The notes below the pieces were generated by a model that saw nothing but the letters and a program-made list of their open reading frames with translations, did no database searches and was not told where the DNA came from. A stretch of 46,000 nucleotides of DNA from Ignavibacteria bacterium (GTDB lineage: Bacteria; Bacteroidota; Ignavibacteria; Ignavibacteriales; SURF-24), in assembly GCA_025612245.1 (NCBI GenBank), contig JAAXKQ010000024.1, forward strand, positions 1 through 46,000, written 5' to 3'. Both the position numbers and the translations under genes were made by a program. The stretch's first letter is position 1, and the number at the start of each line of letters is the position of its first letter. Shown piece by piece: positions 23,712 to 32,053 of the stretch.

Positions 23712-24992
23712 ATGTTCAAAGTACTCGTTATTGCATATTATTTCCCTCCCATGGGCTTAAGCGGCGTCCAAAGGACGCTTAAGTTCGTCAAGTACATGAA
23801 AAAGTACAACTGGGAACCAACCGTTCTTACAACCGGAAATACCGGCTATTTCGCGCACGACATGTCGCTCATGAAAGAGTGCGAAAACGCCGGCATCAGG
23901 GTCGTGCGCACCGAAGGGCTGGACCCATATTCAATGCTTTCAAAGTACAAAACAATTAAAATGCCTCCGGAATGGCTGAGAAAACTTCTCAGCCGCCTGA
24001 GCAAGACTTTTTTCATCCCCGATAACAAGATCTTCTGGTCCAAAAAAGCATACGGCGTGGCCAAAGAGCTCCTGGAAAAGGAAAAGTTCGACATAATCTT
24101 TGTTACCATTCCTCCTTTCTCAGCCTTCAGAATGGCATCGCGCCTGAGCAAGGAATTCGATATTTCACTTTTTGTGGACTACAGGGACCTCTGGACGGGT
24201 AACCAGTTTGAGTTCAACCTCACGCCTTTGCACAAGTATATCCATAAAAGGATGGAGTACAAGGCGCTTAAGATTGCCGACAAGGTTATTGCCGTCAACA
24301 GGAAGGTAAAGGAAAAGCTCCTTAATTCATTCCCGTTTCTGACTTTTGAGGACGTAATCATTCTGCCTCACGGCTACGACGAAGAGGATTTTATAGACGT
24401 AAAGCCGGTACCGAAGGAAAATACAAAACTGCGCCTTACGCATGCGGGCATTTTCTATGAGTATATCACTCCCAAATACCTGCTCAAAGCATTTAAGAAG
24501 CTTTCCGAGGAAAGACCCGATGTGGCACAGAATTTTGAACTCATATTCCTGGGACACCTGAGGAAAGAAAACGTAGGCCTGATCAATAAGCTGGGGCTCC
24601 AGCAGTACGTGAAAAACCTCGGATACCTGGATCACAGGGAAACAATAAGACGAATCGTTTCAAGCGACGTTCTCTGGCTCATGGTTGGCAAAAAAAACAG
24701 CGCCGATGCGCATACACCGGGAAAACTCTTTGAATACTTCGGTACTCGCAAACCCGTTCTGGCCTGCCTTCCCGACGGGGCAGCAAAAATGGCCGCTCAG
24801 GAATACGGCGCCGCTTTTATTACAGAGCCCGATAACGTTGAACAGATCAAGCAGGCACTCCTTAAGATGCACCAGCTCTACAAGGCGGGCAGGCTTCCAA
24901 AGCCGAATGAAGATTTCATACAAAAGCACAGGCGTGAACTGTTTACAGAACAGCTGACTAAAAGTTTTCAATTTTACTTAAGGGCATTATAA
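23712..24992 (+). CDS. GT4-type glycosyltransferase, substrate unknown
   Basis: The 426-residue product is a GT-B glycosyltransferase of the GT4 kind. The N-terminal half opens VLVIAYYFPPMGLSGVQRTLKFVKYM (acceptor-side Rossmann fold). Other family elements are LFVDYRDLWTGN in the middle and the C-terminal donor domain with HAGIFYE, FLGHLRKENV, VKNLGYLDHRETIRRI, and HTPGKLFEYFGTRKPVLAC with the Glu of the EX7E region. No signal peptide or membrane helix is seen, so it acts at the cytoplasmic face, probably on a polysaccharide or lipid-linked acceptor. Its TAA overlaps the purD ATG by one base. The wall or capsule pathway it serves is not in the window. Confidence 0.88.
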   Translation: MFKVLVIAYYFPPMGLSGVQRTLKFVKYMKKYNWEPTVLTTGNTGYFAHDMSLMKECENAGIRVVRTEGLDPYSMLSKYKTIKMPPEWLRKLLSRLSKTFFIPDNKIFWSKKAYGVAKELLEKEKFDIIFVTIPPFSAFRMASRLSKEFDISLFVDYRDLWTGNQFEFNLTPLHKYIHKRMEYKALKIADKVIAVNRKVKEKLLNSFPFLTFEDVIILPHGYDEEDFIDVKPVPKENTKLRLTHAGIFYEYITPKYLLKAFKKLSEERPDVAQNFELIFLGHLRKENVGLINKLGLQQYVKNLGYLDHRETIRRIVSSDVLWLMVGKKNSADAHTPGKLFEYFGTRKPVLACLPDGAAKMAAQEYGAAFITEPDNVEQIKQALLKMHQLYKAGRLPKPNEDFIQKHRRELFTEQLTKSFQFYLRAL

Positions 24993-26284
24993 TGCATGTT
25001 GTAGTTATTGGTTCAGGCGGAAGGGAACACGCCATTTCATATAAAATCAAAGAAAGCAAAGCTTTAAGACGTTTATATAATATCCCCGGAAACCCCGGTA
25101 CAGACACCCTGGGCGAAAATATCAGCCTCGACGTCTCTTCTCAGAAAGAATTGCTGCAGTTCTGCAAGGACAATACGGTGGACCTGGTTGTTATAGGACC
25201 TGAAGTGCCGCTGATGGAAGGACTTGCCGACACGTTAAGACTAGGGGGTATCAACGTCTTTGGACCTCAGGCTAATGCCGCGGTAATTGAAGGGGATAAG
25301 GCTTTTGCCAAGAACTTCATGAAAAAATACAATATCCCTACGGCGGACTTTGTGGTTTTCGACAAGAAAGACTACGGGAGTGCCAAAGAATACCTTGGCA
25401 AAGTTAAATTCCCTGTTGTCGTAAAAGCCTGCGGCCTTGCCGCCGGAAAGGGAGTTTTAATCTGTAAGGACAGGCAGGAAGCCGAAAGTGCCTTAAGAGA
25501 ATGCTTCGAGACCTCCAGCTTCGGCTCAGCGGGCGACAGGATTGTAATTGAGGAATTCATGACAGGGCAGGAGGCTTCTGTTTTTGCCATTACCGACGGC
25601 GAAAACTTTATCTGCCTGCCTGCAGCTCAGGACCACAAGCGCATTGGCGACAACGATACCGGAAAAAATACCGGCGGAATGGGCGCTTATGCACCGGCTC
25701 CCATTGTAACACCCGAAATTCAGGAGGAAATTGAACGTAAAATCATTTCCCCGGTGCTAAAAGGCATGAAAGCCGAGGGTCGCCCTTTCTCAGGGTGCCT
25801 TTACTGCGGACTCATGCTTACAGAAGAAGGACCCAGGGTCGTGGAATTTAACTGCAGGTTCGGCGATCCCGAGACCCAGGCGGTTCTACCCGTGCTGGAA
25901 GGGGACTTTTTGTTGCTCCTTTATTCGGCGGCAAGAGGTAATCTGGATAAAAATGCCGTCAAGTATTCCGGCGGCTCGGCTGTCTGCGTCGTGGCGGTTT
26001 CGAGCGGATACCCCGAGAGCTACAGGAAAGGCTTTGAAATCTCAGGCCTGGAGCATGAGGAAGATGGCGTTATTGTGTTTCACGCAGGAACCAAAAAAGA
26101 TAGTGATAAAGTGGTAACTAACGGCGGCAGGGTCCTGGGCGTTACTGCCTTCCTTAATAAAAACGACCTTAAAGCCTGCAAGGAAAAGGCCTATAAGGCG
26201 CTTGAGAATATCCATTTTGAAAACATTTTCTTCAGAAAGGACATTGCCGATAAAGCCATAGGAAAAATACCTTCTAAATTCTGA
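24992..26284 (+). CDS. purD: Phosphoribosylamine-glycine ligase (GAR synthetase)
   Basis: PurD couples phosphoribosylamine and glycine with ATP in purine synthesis. The 430-residue product begins MHVVVIGSGGREHAISYKI, then DLVVIGPEVPLMEGLAD, and the ATP-grasp elements FPVVVKACGLAAGKGV, EEFMTGQEASVFAITDG and FNCRFGDPETQAVLP with normal spacing. AAGGG about 9 bases before the ATG lies within the end of the glycosyltransferase gene. It is the last gene of a two-gene unit. Assignment is firm. Confidence 0.97.
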   Translation: MHVVVIGSGGREHAISYKIKESKALRRLYNIPGNPGTDTLGENISLDVSSQKELLQFCKDNTVDLVVIGPEVPLMEGLADTLRLGGINVFGPQANAAVIEGDKAFAKNFMKKYNIPTADFVVFDKKDYGSAKEYLGKVKFPVVVKACGLAAGKGVLICKDRQEAESALRECFETSSFGSAGDRIVIEEFMTGQEASVFAITDGENFICLPAAQDHKRIGDNDTGKNTGGMGAYAPAPIVTPEIQEEIERKIISPVLKGMKAEGRPFSGCLYCGLMLTEEGPRVVEFNCRFGDPETQAVLPVLEGDFLLLLYSAARGNLDKNAVKYSGGSAVCVVAVSSGYPESYRKGFEISGLEHEEDGVIVFHAGTKKDSDKVVTNGGRVLGVTAFLNKNDLKACKEKAYKALENIHFENIFFRKDIADKAIGKIPSKF

Positions 26285-26314
26285 TATCGGTTAAAACTTA
26301 ATCAGGAAATTGTC

Positions 26315-26364
26315 TTTCCCGGGGGAAAGGGAAATATATTGTTTCATCCCCGTTCCCCGGGAAA
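26315..26364. repeat. Long GC-rich inverted repeat after purD
   Basis: TTTCCCGGGGGAA (from 26315) pairs with TTCCCCGGGAAA (26353-26364) apart from one extra G, around about 25 bases containing a further GGGAAA/TTTC pairing. No T-run follows, so it is not a standard terminator. Its core resembles the GGGGAA/TTCCCC palindrome after rsgA and may be a dispersed intergenic element. Confidence 0.45.
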
Positions 26365-26521
26365 AAATTCCAACCTCCATAAAAAGAAAAACTTATTTTT
26401 TAAGGCAATACTGAATTCTTACAAAAATTAGCCCTTCAGCTTCAGCTCAAATATAGAAATTTAATCATTTTCTGTTTAAGTTTGACCGACACACAATTAC
26501 TGAAATATTTGAGATTGCAAG

Positions 26522-28126
26522 ATGAAAGTACGTTGGGTAAAGTTATTCATATTGGCTTTTCTGGCATTTAACAGTTCGGTTTTCTCACAGTCAGCACTTA
26601 ATGTAAAAGACAGCCTCGGCAATTCACTTTTATTTATAAGGAGCGACGGTAATATAGGCCTCGGTTCGATGAACCCGCTCGTAAAACTCCAGGTTATGGG
26701 GGACGTAAGGTCTTCTGTCCTCTCTGGCACGGGTGCAAGGCTCCTTTTTGCAGACGATAGGGGCACCATTTTTGCTCGCGGCACACTCCCAAAGCCCGGC
26801 TGGTCGCTCTCGGGAAATAAAGGCATAAATTCAGACAGCAACTTCATCGGCACACTGGATGAAAAGGCTCTCATATTCAAGACCGGGGGCAGCAGGCCCG
26901 CGAATGAAAGAATGAGGATACTTCCCGAAGGAAATATTGCCGTTAACGGCACCAGCTTCAGGGCGGGCGACCTTTTCTCGGCCTATGGAACGGGCTACCC
27001 CAATGCAATTAACCAAACCGAAGGGCTTTCGGATTACCCGGTTAACGGATACTCCACGGGGAATTTTTCCGGTATCTACGGCGAAAACTCGGGTCCTGGA
27101 GAAGGGGTGCTGGGTGTAAATACCTCATCTGGAAGCGGAGTCTTTGGGCAGAATACGGCCTCCGGCTTCGGCTTAAGGGGCATTTCGTTTAATGGATTCG
27201 GTGCTGCCGGCTTTTCAAGGGGCATTGCTGCTGCAGGATTACTGGGCGTAAGCCAGGATCCAATGGGAACAGGCCTTTTGGCAATTGGCAACGGCCTAAG
27301 CGGAGGACTCTTTCTAAAAGAGGGAGCAGGACTGAGCTCAATTGGAAAATTTACCGGACTTTTTGCCTTTGCCTCAGATTCCGCTGCGGGGACGGGTATC
27401 ATTGGCACAGGGAACAATCTTAACTATGCCTCAGCGCTTCAAATGGGATCGGGCCTCTCCGGAAACGGGAGATATTTCGGCATAGCGGGCTTTGCGCACA
27501 GCGATACTTCTGCCAGGGAAAAGTGGGGTGGATATTTTGAAGCCTCGGGTGCCCCGGATGCTTATGCATTCTTAGGCGGCAGACTTGGAAAAACAGACTT
27601 CGGCATACTGACCTTAGGCACAAATGCAATTATGGTTAAGGACGGGGCGGGGCAGAACAGGGTTATGTTCAATACGGCTTCTCCTGAAGTGCTGCTCGAG
27701 GATTACGGGACCGGCCAGCTTGAAAGGGGATTTGCCCACGTCAGCCTGGACTCGCTTTTCTCGGGTGCAATTGTAATAAACGACGTGAACCCCATGAAGG
27801 TCTTCGTTCAGGTTGAAGGCGACTGCAACGGGGTTTTTGTAGCGAATAAGACGAAAGAAGGCTTCGACGTAAAGGAGCTAAGAAACGGAAGGTCACGCGC
27901 TGCATTCTCCTGGCATGTAGTTGCAACCAGGGCAGACCTAACAGGTCCTGAAGGCAGCATAATGACAGACTATTCAACTCTCCGTTTTCCTGCAGGAAGT
28001 AGAAGGCCTGCTTCAACGGTTATTGAAACTTCAAGGGTTAATCTTGGTAGCGAAAAGATTACTGAGAAAAGTAAAAAGCAGCCCTCGGAATATAAAAAGC
28101 CCACAGTTAAGAAAAAGAAAAGATAA
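26522..28126 (+). CDS. Secreted glycine-rich repeat protein, probably a surface fibre-like protein
   Basis: The 534-residue product has a signal peptide (about 1-22, ending VFSQS). Then comes NSLLFIRSDGNIGLGSMNPLVKLQVMG, the 'DGNVGIGTTNPxxKLxV' module that heads many surface and phage-fibre-like proteins. Residues about 155-330 are irregular glycine-rich repeats of the form GVxGQNxxxGxGxxG, typical of a beta-helix. The segment around 395-470, with FVQVEGDCNGVFVANKTKEGFDVKEL and FSWHVVATRAD, matches a terminal module common in such proteins. There is no T9SS YPNPF tail; instead the end is very basic (PTVKKKKR). It stands alone and convergent to the next gene. The identity as a structural surface protein is inferred. 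Confidence 0.75.
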   Translation: MKVRWVKLFILAFLAFNSSVFSQSALNVKDSLGNSLLFIRSDGNIGLGSMNPLVKLQVMGDVRSSVLSGTGARLLFADDRGTIFARGTLPKPGWSLSGNKGINSDSNFIGTLDEKALIFKTGGSRPANERMRILPEGNIAVNGTSFRAGDLFSAYGTGYPNAINQTEGLSDYPVNGYSTGNFSGIYGENSGPGEGVLGVNTSSGSGVFGQNTASGFGLRGISFNGFGAAGFSRGIAAAGLLGVSQDPMGTGLLAIGNGLSGGLFLKEGAGLSSIGKFTGLFAFASDSAAGTGIIGTGNNLNYASALQMGSGLSGNGRYFGIAGFAHSDTSAREKWGGYFEASGAPDAYAFLGGRLGKTDFGILTLGTNAIMVKDGAGQNRVMFNTASPEVLLEDYGTGQLERGFAHVSLDSLFSGAIVINDVNPMKVFVQVEGDCNGVFVANKTKEGFDVKELRNGRSRAAFSWHVVATRADLTGPEGSIMTDYSTLRFPAGSRRPASTVIETSRVNLGSEKITEKSKKQPSEYKKPTVKKKKR

Positions 28127-28170
28127 AAGGGGCTTTCTCTGCCGCTGCTCCAGGCGCACGCTCCAGGTCA

Positions 28171-29541
28171 TTATTTGAGCAGCAGCATTTTCTTTATCTG
28201 TACAAAGCTTCCTGCCGTCAGCTTGTAGATATAAGTGCCGCTGGCAAGGTTGGAGGCATCAAAATTACACGTGTAGCGCCCTGCAGACTTAAATTCACTG
28301 ATGGGCTGTGCTACCAGCTGTCCCTGGATGTTAAAAATGGAAAGCGTTACCATTGCATCCTCAGGAATTGTATAGTTTATTGCAGTTGAGCTGTTAAATG
28401 GGTTGGGGTAATTTTGCCCGAGGTCGGCCAGAACCGGCTTCGAGATTTCAAGGGTTATAGGTTCTGAATACTTTAACTCCCCGGCGCTTCCGTGCATTGC
28501 GAGCCTGTAGGCATAAAAGCCCGGCGTAAGGCTGTTATCAATAAAAGAATACTCCTGAAGGGTGTTGCTGTATCCAAATGCCTGAACCTCACCCGTTTTC
28601 TGCCAGTTGTAGTCGCGTGAATTCTTATTGAAAAGTGCCGAGCGCTCAACGTCGAAAGTGCTGCTGTTGACTTCAGTCAGCGTCTCCCAGAGGAGAGTCA
28701 CGTGGCTGCCAGATTTGGCAGAGGTAAAGCTGGAAAGGTCAACCGGTATCGGGGGTATTTTGCCGATCGTCCAGTCGGCCGAAAAATTTGTCACTCCTTC
28801 AATGCTGGCTGTATGCTTCTGCTGGTCGAGCTTGCATTGCGGAAAGTTCCACCTTCCGGTAAATATCCCAAGGTTATATTCCTCCTCGCTTCCGACAACG
28901 TCATCCGGAAGGTAGTTAAAGGTCATGTCGGCCTTTGAGATTCCGTCGCTGTCAATTGTCCAGTATCTTTTCAGGTTCTTTTTCCCGATGGCATTTGGAT
29001 GTATGCCCTGGAACTCCTTTACCGTGACGCTGCCTGAGCCCTCGGTGGCCTTAATTACAACAGGGGCATAGCCTCCTTCAAGGGTCCCCATTTCAAAGAC
29101 CTTTGAGGTGGAGTTTGGAATTCTTTTTCTGAGCGTTCCGATTACAAAGCCTCCCCCCGTCCTTCTGACCGCCGAATATGCGCCGAGCGAAAGGGTGTAA
29201 AAGTCCGTGTTAAGCCTGGCTGAATTGAGCAGAAGATTCCCCTTCAAGAAAACATTGCCTTTAAGCGTGATAAGTCCGGTCTTGTTTATAATTTCCAGGT
29301 TGCAGAAGGTGGCATCCATGCGGTTTGTGATAGTCTGAGGGACCTGGCCGTTAAGAGTAATCGTGCTGCGCCCGGGGTAAAAGCTTCCCTTATTGTTCCA
29401 GTCGCCGCTGACTTCCATGTCAATTTTATTTTGGATTTCCAGCGAACAGCCGGAAGAAATTTCTATACTGCCCTGAGCTGAAATGTCATTTGAGATAATA
29501 CAAAGTAAAAATATGACTGCAATTAAATATTTTCTCATCAT
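28171..29541 (-). CDS. Secreted protein with T9SS type A sorting domain
   Basis: The product (about 456 residues) has a signal peptide (ending SNDISAQG), a beta-rich body beginning with SIEISSGCSLEIQNKIDMEVSGDW and WNNKGSFYPG, and a FN3-like linker with PPIPVDLSSFTSAKSGSHVTLLWETLTEVNSSTFDVERS, a phrase very common in Bacteroidota secreted proteins. The last 80 residues are a textbook sorting domain: NYPNPFNSSTAINYTIP, MVTLSIFNIQGQLV, GRYTCNFDASNLASGTYIYKL, ending KKMLLLK. So it should cross the outer membrane through T9SS and have the tail removed. I chose the ATG at 29541; one 18 bases further upstream (29559) is possible. No catalytic motif is seen. Confidence 0.88.
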   Translation of the reverse strand: MMRKYLIAVIFLLCIISNDISAQGSIEISSGCSLEIQNKIDMEVSGDWNNKGSFYPGRSTITLNGQVPQTITNRMDATFCNLEIINKTGLITLKGNVFLKGNLLLNSARLNTDFYTLSLGAYSAVRRTGGGFVIGTLRKRIPNSTSKVFEMGTLEGGYAPVVIKATEGSGSVTVKEFQGIHPNAIGKKNLKRYWTIDSDGISKADMTFNYLPDDVVGSEEEYNLGIFTGRWNFPQCKLDQQKHTASIEGVTNFSADWTIGKIPPIPVDLSSFTSAKSGSHVTLLWETLTEVNSSTFDVERSALFNKNSRDYNWQKTGEVQAFGYSNTLQEYSFIDNSLTPGFYAYRLAMHGSAGELKYSEPITLEISKPVLADLGQNYPNPFNSSTAINYTIPEDAMVTLSIFNIQGQLVAQPISEFKSAGRYTCNFDASNLASGTYIYKLTAGSFVQIKKMLLLK

Positions 29542-29666
29542 CAATAAACTTAAATCCAAATAAGAATAGACTAACCGGACAAAAATATTTAATTATGGGA
29601 ATATATGCAAAACTTCCGGCGGTGCCTTAAAATATACATGTGAAGTGCATAAAACGCAAATACATA

Positions 29667-30017
29667 TCAGCCCGGAGGCCAGTGCATTTTGCGTCCGCCC
29701 AGAATGTGCAGGTGCAGGTGCAGTACATCCTGGCCGCTTTCGGGGCCAGAGTTAATCACTACGCGGAAACCCTTTTCAGAGATGCCTTCGGCTCTTGCAA
29801 TTTCATTTACTGCATCAAACAGTTTGCCAAGCAGCTCGGCGTGTTCTGAGCCCTTAATTTGCGTGGTATTTTCAATTTCCAGCTTTTTAGGGATAACTAA
29901 AATGTGTACGGGAGCCTGGGGATTAATATCCCTGAAGGCCAGGACGTCTTCGTTCTCGTATACGATTTTGGCAGGGATTTCCTTGCGGATTATTTTCGAA
30001 AAAATAGTCTCGCCCAT
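29667..30017 (-). CDS. hinT: HIT-family (HinT-like) nucleotide hydrolase
   Basis: The 116-residue product has the histidine triad HLHLHILGG (His100, His102, His104) in the usual place, preceded by the FRDINPQAPVHILVIPK segment typical of HinT/PKCI-type proteins. These hydrolyse purine nucleotide phosphoramidates such as adenylated lysine. The ATG is 1 base beyond the stop of the response-regulator gene upstream, with GGGAGAG in front, so it is the last gene of that unit. Length is normal. Cellular role in this context is unknown. Confidence 0.93.
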   Translation of the reverse strand: MGETIFSKIIRKEIPAKIVYENEDVLAFRDINPQAPVHILVIPKKLEIENTTQIKGSEHAELLGKLFDAVNEIARAEGISEKGFRVVINSGPESGQDVLHLHLHILGGRKMHWPPG

Positions 30018-30018
30018 G

Positions 30019-31377
30019 TTATTCTCTCCCTTTTTCTATGTCGTATTTTTTCATCTTTGCGTACAGGTGGCTTCTTTGAATGTCCAGAAGCTCTGCCGTC
30101 TTGCTGATGTTCCAGTCATTTGCCTCCAGCTGCCTCAAGATAAAAGCGCGTTCAGCCTTTTCCTTAAAGTCCTGGAAGGAGTTATTTATGTTCATAATGT
30201 CATCCATGCCTGAAGGGGAGGGGGGAACGACCTTAAAGACGTCCTTATCCGTAATTTCCTTCTGAGGCATCATGATGATAATTCTTTCTATAATGTTCCT
30301 CAATTCGCGCACGTTGCCGGTCCATTCAAAGCTCTGGAGGGCCTTAACCGCGCCCGGTGTAAACTTTACGGGCGGAATCTTGTACTTTGTATGGATTTCG
30401 TGTGCAAAATGCGCTACCAGAAGGGGAATGTCCTCAACCCTGTCCTTAAGAGGTGGTACCACAATTGGTATGACGTTAAGCCGGTGGTAAAGGTCCTCCC
30501 TGAAGTTTCCTTTTTCTATCTCCTCTTTCAGGTTCTTATTGGTAGCAGATATGATCCTGACGTCCACGTCAATTTTCCTGTTACCCCCGACTCGTTCAAT
30601 TTTGCCGTCTTCAATTGCCCGTAAAACCTTTGCCTGCGCCTGAAGGCTCATATCCCCGATCTCGTCAAGGAAAAGTGTGCCCTTGTTTGCCAGCTCAAAC
30701 TTCCCGATCCTCTGCTGGAAGGCACCCGTAAAGGAGCCTTTTTCGTGCCCGAAGAGCTCCGACTCTATGAGCTCATTTGGAATGGCTGCGCAGTTGACTT
30801 CTACAAAACTCTCTTTAGCCCTCTGGCTCTGGCGGTGGATTTCCCTTGCCACGAGCTCTTTTCCGGTGCCGTTCCCGCCTGTAATTAAAACCCTTACGTC
30901 TGCCTGTGCAACGCGGGAGATTACCTGAAGGACGTTCTCTATGGCCGGACTTTTGCCGATGATTACCGAGTTTTCATTCAAGCTTTTCTTGAGCTCCTTA
31001 TTCTCCTTTACCAGCTTTACCTGGCTTAAGGCGTTGCGTATGCTCAGAAGAAGCTTATCGCGGTCGATTGGCTTTTCCAAAAAGTCGAATGCCCCGAGCT
31101 TGGTTGCCTTTACGGCATTTTCAAGGCTGCTGAAGGCAGAAATTATTATGACGTTGACGTCGAGCTTCAGCTCTTTTAATTTATTCAGGACTTCAAAGCC
31201 GTTCATGTCGGGCATTTGTATGTCCAGGAGCGCAACGTCGAAGCTTCCCGAGGTGAGTTTTTCCACGCCCTTAATAGCCTCTGTTGAATAATCCACCTCG
31301 TAGTCCTCGTACTCGAGTATCATTTTTATGCTTTCGCATATTTCTTTTTCGTCGTCAATTACTAAGACAGAGTTCAT
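30019..31377 (-). CDS. NtrC-family sigma-54-dependent response regulator
   Basis: The 452-residue product has three domains in order. The receiver (1-120) carries Asp8-Asp9, phosphoacceptor Asp52 (VALLDIQMPDMNG) and Lys100. The AAA+ domain has Walker A GGNGTGKE (165-172), the sigma-54-contacting loop GSFTGA (212-217, a variant of GAFTGA), and Walker B GTLFLDEIGD (231-240). The C-terminal Fis-type helix-turn-helix (about 425-448, NISKTAELLDIQRSHLYAKMKK) binds DNA. It should activate RpoN promoters when phosphorylated. No histidine kinase gene lies nearby. It overlaps the upstream gene by 4 bases (ATGA) and is followed by the HIT gene. Targets are not known. Confidence 0.94.
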   Translation of the reverse strand: MNSVLVIDDEKEICESIKMILEYEDYEVDYSTEAIKGVEKLTSGSFDVALLDIQMPDMNGFEVLNKLKELKLDVNVIIISAFSSLENAVKATKLGAFDFLEKPIDRDKLLLSIRNALSQVKLVKENKELKKSLNENSVIIGKSPAIENVLQVISRVAQADVRVLITGGNGTGKELVAREIHRQSQRAKESFVEVNCAAIPNELIESELFGHEKGSFTGAFQQRIGKFELANKGTLFLDEIGDMSLQAQAKVLRAIEDGKIERVGGNRKIDVDVRIISATNKNLKEEIEKGNFREDLYHRLNVIPIVVPPLKDRVEDIPLLVAHFAHEIHTKYKIPPVKFTPGAVKALQSFEWTGNVRELRNIIERIIIMMPQKEITDKDVFKVVPPSPSGMDDIMNINNSFQDFKEKAERAFILRQLEANDWNISKTAELLDIQRSHLYAKMKKYDIEKGRE

Positions 31378-32051
31378 AAATTATATCTGAAAAAAATTAA
31401 AGGATACGTAAGGAGCACTTCCGAAGGAAGCACGTCTTCATTTTTTTTTAGAGCCTTTCCAAACATTTCCCCGAGCTCGTCTGCTGCAATATCCCTTGGG
31501 TCGGCCGAGGACTGGATGTAGAATTTTTCTTCGAATTCTTCCACAAAGATGCCAATTATTTTCGTAAAATCAAATATTCCGGAGCTGTATGCAAGATATG
31601 CGCTCCCGAAAAAATGAGCAAGCTTATCCCTGTCGCCTCCCTCATCTATTGGGGAATTGTAGAACAGGTCGCGCGGGAGATGGCTGTTCTTCAGGTGGAA
31701 TATGCTGTCTCCCGGTGCGTAGAAGGGGATGTCTACTTTCAGCTTTATTAAAGGCAGTATTACGGGCACCTTCTTATAAGGAACCGTGGCGAAGGTAAGC
31801 GAGAGGAGCGCTTTAGAGACGTTGCCATCATAAAGCCTGAGGGCATGGTGGAAAAGTGTGTCCGTAAGCTCAAGAGAACCTCTATGGCTCTGAAGCCCCA
31901 GGAAATAATCCGAGGCAATGAATCTCGAAATGGAATCCACCGTTCCGCCAAGCCTTGTCACCTGAGCCTGAAGAGGCAGATGGACAAAGGATAGCATCAG
32001 TATCATTACCGGCAAAACACGGCTGAGGATATGTAAAAAGCGCTTATGCAT
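31374..32051 (-). CDS. Exported protein, YfiM/DUF2279-like
   Basis: The 225-residue product has a signal peptide (about 1-29, ending LPLQAQ). The interesting part is near the C-terminus: GDRDKLAHFFGSAYLAYSS (about 140-158), then SADPRDIAADELGEMFGKAL (about 187-206). This resembles the 'DKxxHfxgsaxla' and 'DxxADxlGexxG' pattern of YfiM/DUF2279 lipoproteins, which are thought to sit at the periplasmic side of the outer membrane. The rest has no family I recognise. It begins 2 bases after the carboxyltransferase stop and shares 4 bases with the regulator gene, so the three genes are probably one unit. The role is unknown. Confidence 0.65.
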   Translation of the reverse strand: MHKRFLHILSRVLPVMILMLSFVHLPLQAQVTRLGGTVDSISRFIASDYFLGLQSHRGSLELTDTLFHHALRLYDGNVSKALLSLTFATVPYKKVPVILPLIKLKVDIPFYAPGDSIFHLKNSHLPRDLFYNSPIDEGGDRDKLAHFFGSAYLAYSSGIFDFTKIIGIFVEEFEEKFYIQSSADPRDIAADELGEMFGKALKKNEDVLPSEVLLTYPLIFFRYNL

Positions 32052-32053
32052 TT

